DNA from: Aedes albopictus
Taxonomy: Eukaryota; Arthropoda; Insecta; Diptera; Culicidae
Direction: 5' to 3'
Length of the DNA stretch: 64,000 bases
Assembly (NCBI RefSeq): GCF_035046485.1
Contig: NC_085138.1
Span: forward strand, 45,791,464 to 45,855,463
A program made the translations under genes and the position numbers. Under the pieces are notes generated by a model. The model ran no database searches and had not been told where the DNA came from. It was given only the letters and a program-made list of their open reading frames with translations. Shown here piece by piece: positions 58,080-64,000 of the stretch; the stretch's first letter is position 1; every line of letters begins with the position of its first letter.

Positions 58080-60005
58080 AGGTCGATCCGGAGTGACCAC
58101 CGGGAATCGACTACAAGCAGAATAAGGCGATTTTCTATTATCAGCCATAACACAAAGACGAAATAACATTATGATACAAACTAAATGTCATTTATATTTG
58201 CTTCAGATGTGCTTCAATTTTATCTGGTGCTGTTGAAAGTGTTTTACAGTATGTTCTCAATAATCCGAATTTATCAGTTTTGGAAAATTTTTGTTAGTTA
58301 AATTGACTGAGCAAAATATTGAAACTTATTCAACATTTTAACTGCTGGAAGCGATGCAGATTGAATGTAGGAAGTATATAATGTCCACTGCCGCTATGGT
58401 TCTGGTACCTGGAACCGATTCCAGGAGCCCCCAAATAGTACTTAACGTGTTTTCAGTCAAACAGCAGTGATAATTCTCAATTGTTAAGTGCAAAAAAGCC
58501 AAAACAATTTTATTTCGTTGCTAATTAGCAAGCACAGTGCAATAATCCACCAAGGACCATCATGGCCAGTAACATAGCCAATATGATAGCCATCGGAAGA
58601 TCCGGAACATCCGTAAAAGTGGTATATTCATAAAAAATGTGCTAGAGCGTCGCAATTTCTTCTAAACTGTTTTGTTCAAATAATCTAAGGATGAAATCAT
58701 TTTTGCAACTGGTTTTTAAGCCAGTGTGGCCACTGAATTGGCCTTCGGGATATCCGGAACATCCGTAAAAATCCCAAACTCATGAAAACTGTGCTACAGT
58801 GTCGCAGTTTTTTTTCCAAACTCGCTTATTTTAGCAATCAAAGGTTGAAATCAATATTACGAGGACTGATTCAAAATACGGAGTGACCACTGGATGGACC
58901 TTTGGGTTATCTGGAACATACGTAAAAGTGGTCAACTCATAAAAATTGTGCTAGATCGTCGCAGTTTTTTCCAAACTAATTTGTTCCAGCAATCTAAGAA
59001 TACAGTGACGATTCGTTCGTTGAGAGCTGGTTAGATAGGCTGTCTCGATGGTTGAATGTTCACTGGTTGGGGCAAAACCCAACTAAAAAGCACTGTCAAT
59101 GTCAAAATAGATGTCAAAACGAGTTTGACGTCTGACCGCCGTCGCATCACAGCTCCTGTATACAGAACGTTTACGCAAGTATGTGAGTGTTCCGTGACGT
59201 ATTTCTCGTCACTTGCGTGTGTCTAGAGCATTTTGATCAGTTGTCAGTTGCCCCAACGAACGAACACGATTCGCTAATCGGGGCGCAGTCGTGACCCAAC
59301 CAGCGAATCCGGACTGTATATCCACTATTGCGATTAGTTTGTAACTCAGAGTGGCCACTGGATGGATGGGGTATTCGAAACATCCGGAAATGTGGACGAT
59401 TCATGAAAATTGAGCTAAATCGTCGCGATTTTTTATCGATCTTATTTGTTTCAATTTAAGCAATTTAAGGTTAACATCAATGATGCGACTGATTTATAAA
59501 TCGGAGTGGCCACTGGATGGACCTTCGGTTTATCCGGATCATTCGTAAAAGTGGTCAATTCATAAAAAAAAATGTACTAGAGTGTCACGGTTTTTGCCGG
59601 TTTTGAAGACATTTTTCGACCCCCTCCCTCCTCCGTAACGCTTTTTTGTATGGAAGTCCTAAGGATGAAATCATTATTGTAATTGCTTCGTAAGTAAGAG
59701 TAACCATTGGATGATTCAAAATACGGAGTGACCACTGGGTGGACCCTTGGGGTATCTGAAACATTCGTAGAAGTGGTCAATTCATGAAAATCGTGCTAGA
59801 GTGTCGCGACTTTTTTCTAACTCATTTGTTTCAATAATCTAAGAATAAAATCACTATTGTGAGAATGTTGTAAATCAGAGTGACCACTGGATGGACCTTC
59901 GGGTTATCCGGAACATCCGTAAAAATAGTCCATTTATGAAAATTGTGCTAGAGCGTCACGATGTTTTCCAAACTCATTTGTTTTAGTAATTTCAGGAAGG
60001 AACCA
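58080..60005. repeat. ~155-bp satellite, 8-9 diverged units
   Basis: Unit: GGAGTGACCACTGGATGGAC, CTTCGGGTTATCCGGAACAT, CCGTAAAAGTGGTCAATTCA, AAATTGTGCTAGAGCGTCGC, AGTTTTTTCCAAACTCATTT, GTTTCAGCAATCTAAGAATG. Starts near 58092, 58575, 58730, 58882, 59350, 59507, 59728 and 59880 give spacings of 152-157 bp where uninterrupted. A MITE sits at 59003-59316 and LINE copy B is inserted at the right end. Confidence 0.87.
59003..59316. mobile_element. 314-bp TA-flanked MITE in the satellite
   Basis: Ends CAGTGACGATTCGTTCG and (reverse complement) CAGTCCGGATTCGCTGG, TA at 59001-59002 and 59317-59318. Inside, CAAGTATGTGAG/CTCGTCACTTGCG and GCCCCAACGAACGAACACGA echo the ends. It interrupts a satellite unit after CAATCTAAGAA. 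Confidence 0.8.
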
Positions 60006-60375
60006 ATATACTCGGTAAGTAGGCCTTGACCAGGCTAGACGGTCTTTTTCTACTTGACAGATTTTCCTGCGCTTTAAATATTTTTTTCCTATTACAGGTT
60101 TTCGAGGATTGAAATCAAAGACGATTGAAGCAATTTTCAAGTTTGGACTATTGTGCAGATACAGGAGAGGAGTAGCAGCTTTCAGGGATTGCGTTTGGGT
60201 GGATTTGTACCGTGAATTTCGTTGCAAGTTGAAGATTTAGTCGACAGTTTACTTTGGAGTGTTACCCAAAACCATAAGTATACTTTTTATTTTTTTAGTT
60301 TTTTCATCTTTCCTGTAGCTTATAATTTTATTTCACAACAATTCTGTTTAATTGAGTGCTTGTTAAGATTTCATT

Positions 60376-61667
60376 ATGGAAACTGATGATAGTGAGGGGG
60401 GGTCAAAAGAAAACATAATATTAGCCGAAACCTCTTCGTTGGTGAAACCCTTTCGTGTGAAAGTTTACCCATCCAATTTTAAGGGTCCTTTTGTTGTCTA
60501 CTTCCGTAAAAAGGAAAGACCCATTAACGTTTTACTGATTTCCTCTGAGGTTTATAAAAAATACAAATCCGTCAAGGAAATCAAAAAATTGCTTTGGACA
60601 AATTACGTGTGGTTTTTGGATCTCGAGATGAAGCCAATGCTCTTCTAGAGTCCAAACTTTTTGCCAATTCCTATCGTGTGTACGCGCCATGTGATGCATG
60701 CGAAATAAATGGAATTATATATGATGAACTTTTGGATTGTGAGGATGTAATTAATCATGGCTCAGGCTTTTTTAAGAACCAATCCATCTCTCCAGTTGGA
60801 GTTTTGGATTGTGTTCGTTTGTCAAAATTAACTTTTGACGGACATAGTTCAAAATATGAACATTCGGATTGTATTAAAATAACATTTTCTGGATCTGTAC
60901 TTCCGGACTATGTAAAAATAAATGAAGTAATTTTTAGCGTGAGACTTTATTATCCAAAGCTCATGCACTGTGATCGATGTCTTCTTTTTGGACACACTTC
61001 CAATTTTTGTTCAAACAAACAAAAATGTTCAAAATGTGGGGAAGCGCATTCCACATCTGATTGTGACAAACAGTCGGATAAATGCATTTATTGTAAACAA
61101 AAACACAATTCTTTAAAAGAATGTGTTGTTTATATTGAAAAACAAACAAAATTCAATCAAAAAATTAGGAACAAAAATCATGTTTCGTATGCTGAAATAA
61201 CAAAATCGAATGACATTTCTACTCCCAATTCATTTGAAATTTTACCAGATGATGAGGTTGGATCATCTGTTAATTCAAACAATTTCGTTTATAAACCTCC
61301 TATTAAAAGGAAAAAAACATTGAATAAATCATCTAGTAATCAACATAATTATTCTGAACCTCAACCATCTACTTCTTTTGATGTAAATTTTCCTCCTCTT
61401 AGTACTTCTGTTTCTACTAAAAATATTCCAGGTTTTAGAAAAATTGAATCTGATCAAATTCCAAACAATAATGATCAAACTTCGAACAGTACTTCTAATG
61501 AAAACACTAATAATTCTATTTTGGGAATTTTGGAGGAGTTAGTCGACTTTTTGGGAATGAGTGAATTTTGGAAAAAAATTATCAAATTGATTTTACCCTT
61601 TTTGGCTTCTCTTTTGGAAAAACTGAATACATTTGGACCCCTTATTTCTTCCTTTTTCTCATCGTAA
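60376..61667 (+). pseudogene. ORF1 (Gag-like, three CCHC knuckles) of LINE copy B, one frameshift
   Basis: Starts METDDSEGGSKEN. The N-terminal domain shows PFVVYFRKKERPINVLLIS. One base is missing near 60588 (after EIKK), after which the frame continues DKLRVVFGSRDEANALLE. Three knuckles at about 60967-61125: CDRCLLFGHTSNFC, CSKCGEAHSTSDC, CIYCKQKHNSLKEC. Then a low-complexity Asn/Ser-rich region (NSTSNENTNNSI) and a hydrophobic C-terminus (WKKIIKLILPFLASLLEKL). The stop TAA at 61665-61667 shares its last A with the ORF2 ATG. Expected role: binding element RNA in a ribonucleoprotein. A single lesion separates it from an intact ORF. Confidence 0.9.
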
Positions 61668-64000
61668 TGGCTTCCAAAAATAACAGAGACGAGCTTCATA
61701 TTCTACAATGGAATTGCCGTAGTGTTATTCCAAAAATTGATAGATTAAAAGCATTGTTGGTAAATTATGATGTAGACATATTTTGTTTAAATGAAACATG
61801 GTTAGTGCCTTCTAAATTTTTTCGTATTCCAAATTACAATATAATTCGTAAAGACAGGGAAATTGCATTTGGAGGGGTTTTGATTGGGATTCGGAATGAT
61901 ATTGAATTTAAATACTTGGATTTAACATTGCAAGTTCAATCACAGATTGAATTTATTGCTGTTTCGATGAAAAAAGGAAAATATAATTTTTCTATTGTTT
62001 GTTTATATATCCCTCCAAGTGTTAGTTTTTCTTTGGATCAAATTAGAGATATATTGCAACAAATTCCTACTCCATTTTATATATTAGGTGATTTCAATGC
62101 CCATAACTTTGCTTGGGGTAGTGACAAAATTGATGGAAGAGGTTCATTAATTATGGATTTGATTGATGAATTCAACTTAAATATTCTCAATGATGGTTCA
62201 TTTACTAGGGTTGCTGTGCCTCCTAGTAATCATTCGTGCATTGATTTATCACTTTGCTCGAGTAATTTGACTTTGCAATCTTCTTGGTCAACTATCAATG
62301 ATCCAAATGGTAGTGATCATTTACCTATTTTGATTCGAATGCACATTCCCATTCGAAATAAACTTATTAACGAAACATGTGTTTATGATTTGTGCAAAAA
62401 TGTAAACTGGACAAAGTTTTCTGATTTAATATCTATTTATGATGTTAACAGTGTGGATTCGGATTCACCAATAGACAGTTAAAATAGTTTTTCAAAATTA
62501 TTAATTGATAGTTTGCGTAAATCTCAAACTAAAAAAAATGTTTCGAGTACTCTTAGAAGACAGCATCCTTCTTTTTGGTGGGATAATGAGTGTTCCAATG
62601 CATTGAAAAATAAATCCAACGCTTTTAAACATTTTCGTAGATCAGGCTCCAGAGATAGTTACTTACTGTATCGTAAAGCTGAAGCTCAGTTTACCAGGCT
62701 TACTAAATTCAAAAAGAGAAATTATTGGAAAAATTTTGTAGAAAATCTGGATAGTGATACTTCATTGTCCACTTTGTGGTCTGTAGCACGAAATTTAAGA
62801 AATTATAATTCTAGTGTTCCTACTGTTCTAGAATATTCAGAAGAATGGATTGAAAATTTTGCTTCAAAAATATGTCCCGACTTTGTTGCTCCTTCCAAAA
62901 ATTATAAAACAAAATCATTTAATTATTTCCCTGAGCTTTGTAATCCATTCTCTTTGGCTGAGTTTAATTTGGCTTTATCTATTACCAAAAATACAGCTCC
63001 AGGTATTGATAACATTAAATTTATTGTTTTAAAAATGTTGCGTGATGAAGGAAAACTTCATTTACTTTCGATTTATAACAGCTTCTTACTTCAAAATATT
63101 ATTCCTCGCGAATGGCGCTTCATCAAAGTAATAAGTATTCTTAAACCTGGTAGAGATCCTTCATCAGCTGACAGTAGAAGACCTATCAGTTTGTTATCGT
63201 GTTCACGCAAACTAATGGAGCGAATGATCTTAAACCGCCTTGAATTTTGGGCTGAAGAAAACAACATTTTTTCTCCTTCTCAATTTGGATATAGACGGGG
63301 TCGTGGTACGCGTGACTGTGTATCGCTTTTAGCTACGCAAGTTCAACTTGCATTTAACCAAAAACAAGATGTAGTTTCTACTTTTCTGGATGTCTCTGGA
63401 GCTTATGATTCTGTTCTAATCGATTTGTTGTTCAGTAAAATGAATAATTTGAAAATTCCAAACATAATTTCAAATTTTTTGTATAATTTATTCTCATTCA
63501 AAATTATGCATTTTTTCCATAATAATTCTCCCAAAATAATACGTTATAGTTACTTTGGCCTTCCACAGGGATCATGTTTGAGTCCATTTTTATACAATCT
63601 ATTCACTAGTGACATGGCATCCATTATTCCTAATGGTTGTTATTTGCTTCAATTCGCCGATGATAATGTTCTTTCCATACGTGGAAAAAGTAGAGATGTT
63701 ATTGAACATTTTATGCAATGTGCCTTGGATAATTTGGATATGTGGGCTCATGAAAATGGATTTACATTTTCAGTTCAGAAAACAAAATTTATTTTATTTT
63801 CTAGAAAACATTCGCCCATAAGCATTAATTTATTTCTCAATGGACTTGAAATAGAACAAATTGATGAGTATAAATATCTTGGTATTTGGTTTGATTCTAA
63901 ATTAAATTGGAACACTCATATTATATACATACAAAAAGTGTGTTCAAGAAGAATTAATTTTCTTCGTACAATTACTGGTACATGGTGGGGTGCAAATCCT
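61667..64000 (+). pseudogene. ORF2 (EN-RT...) of LINE copy B, one nonsense codon, 3' part off the window
   Basis: Starts MASKNNRDELHILQWNCRS. Endonuclease motifs: CLNETWL, LGDFNAHNFAWGS, SFTRVAVPP, GSDHLPI. At 62480-62482 an in-frame TAA follows SPIDS; the copy A alignment has a Tyr codon at this point, consistent with one TAT-to-TAA change. After it the same frame stays open for over 1.5 kb to the edge: FWWDNECSNALKNKS, RRPISLLSCSRKLMERM, FGYRRGRGTRDC, LPQGSCLSP, FADDNVLSI and ITGTWWGANP. Truncated by the window in the RT thumb region. Apart from the stop it looks intact. Confidence 0.92.

Larger units (their letters stand above)
60019..64000 (+). mobile_element. I-clade LINE copy B, well preserved, runs off the right edge
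   Basis: Same family as copy A at protein level throughout ORF1 and ORF2. The 5' end is placed near AGGCCTTGAC (60021-60030), shared with the 5' end of copy A. 5' UTR about 355 bp, ORF1 60376-61667, ORF2 from 61667. The RNase H domain and 3' tail lie beyond the window. Inserted at the right edge of the 155-bp satellite. The low lesion load compared with copies A and C suggests a recent insertion. Confidence 0.93.

Noticed and set aside
60961..61149. Minus-strand 62-codon ORF
   Set aside because: Antisense shadow of the LINE B zinc-knuckle region.

Overview
The window is eukaryotic, repeat-dominated DNA. The best match is a culicine mosquito genome of the Aedes aegypti/albopictus type. Reasons: several I-clade LINEs, a Penelope-like element, dense TA-flanked MITEs, hAT-like and foldback elements, and mosquito-style minisatellites (a TTCGGCCTAACG unit and a 12-bp GAGGAATTCCTG unit). 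Species assignment is inference. No bacterial operons, tRNA, rRNA or CRISPR arrays were found. No confidently identifiable host gene was found; the one plausible host locus is a small spliced unit on the minus strand at about 14.6-15.6 kb.

Layout, left half. 12-5785 (-) is a near full-length I-like LINE (copy A) with decayed ORF1 and ORF2, a (TAA)n tail and a short target duplication. 5.8-12.8 kb holds MITEs, each with TA duplications, a palindrome cluster, an ~85-bp minisatellite split by a 1050-bp TIR element, and the TTCGGCCTAACG array. 13.6-14.35 kb holds two unrelated small transposons in series that share one 8-bp target, present three times. 14.6-15.6 kb (-) is the candidate spliced gene. 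18.0-25.4 kb (+) is a second I-like LINE family (copy C). Its ORF2 is interrupted by three DNA transposons with TA, 8-bp and 5-bp duplications; removing each one brings the coding sequence back together.

Layout, centre. 27455-38122 is a Penelope-like element (GIY-YIG endonuclease and RT-thumb remnant on minus) with inverted flanks that each carry a hammerhead-ribozyme-like core, and a 15-bp target duplication. A 9471-bp TIR element (27524-36994; ends CACTAGCGTGC) sits inside it. That element's cargo is satellite-like: ATGCACCAT-rich higher-order repeats, then about 6 kb of a 12-bp array. A second, truncated and inverted copy lies at about 43.98-50.80 kb, split by a TTAA-flanked foldback (44151-46398) and a solo LTR (46410-49202), which itself holds a hAT-like MITE.

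Layout, right. 51.3-56.6 kb is three large foldback/TIR elements in a row. 58.1-60.0 kb is an ~155-bp satellite with a MITE inside. 60.02-64.0 kb (+) is LINE copy B, the same family as copy A and much better preserved: one frameshift in ORF1 and one nonsense codon in the visible ORF2. It runs off the right edge. Nearly every coding signal belongs to a retroelement. Most other long ORFs come from the 12-bp array (period divisible by 3) or from inverted repeats.
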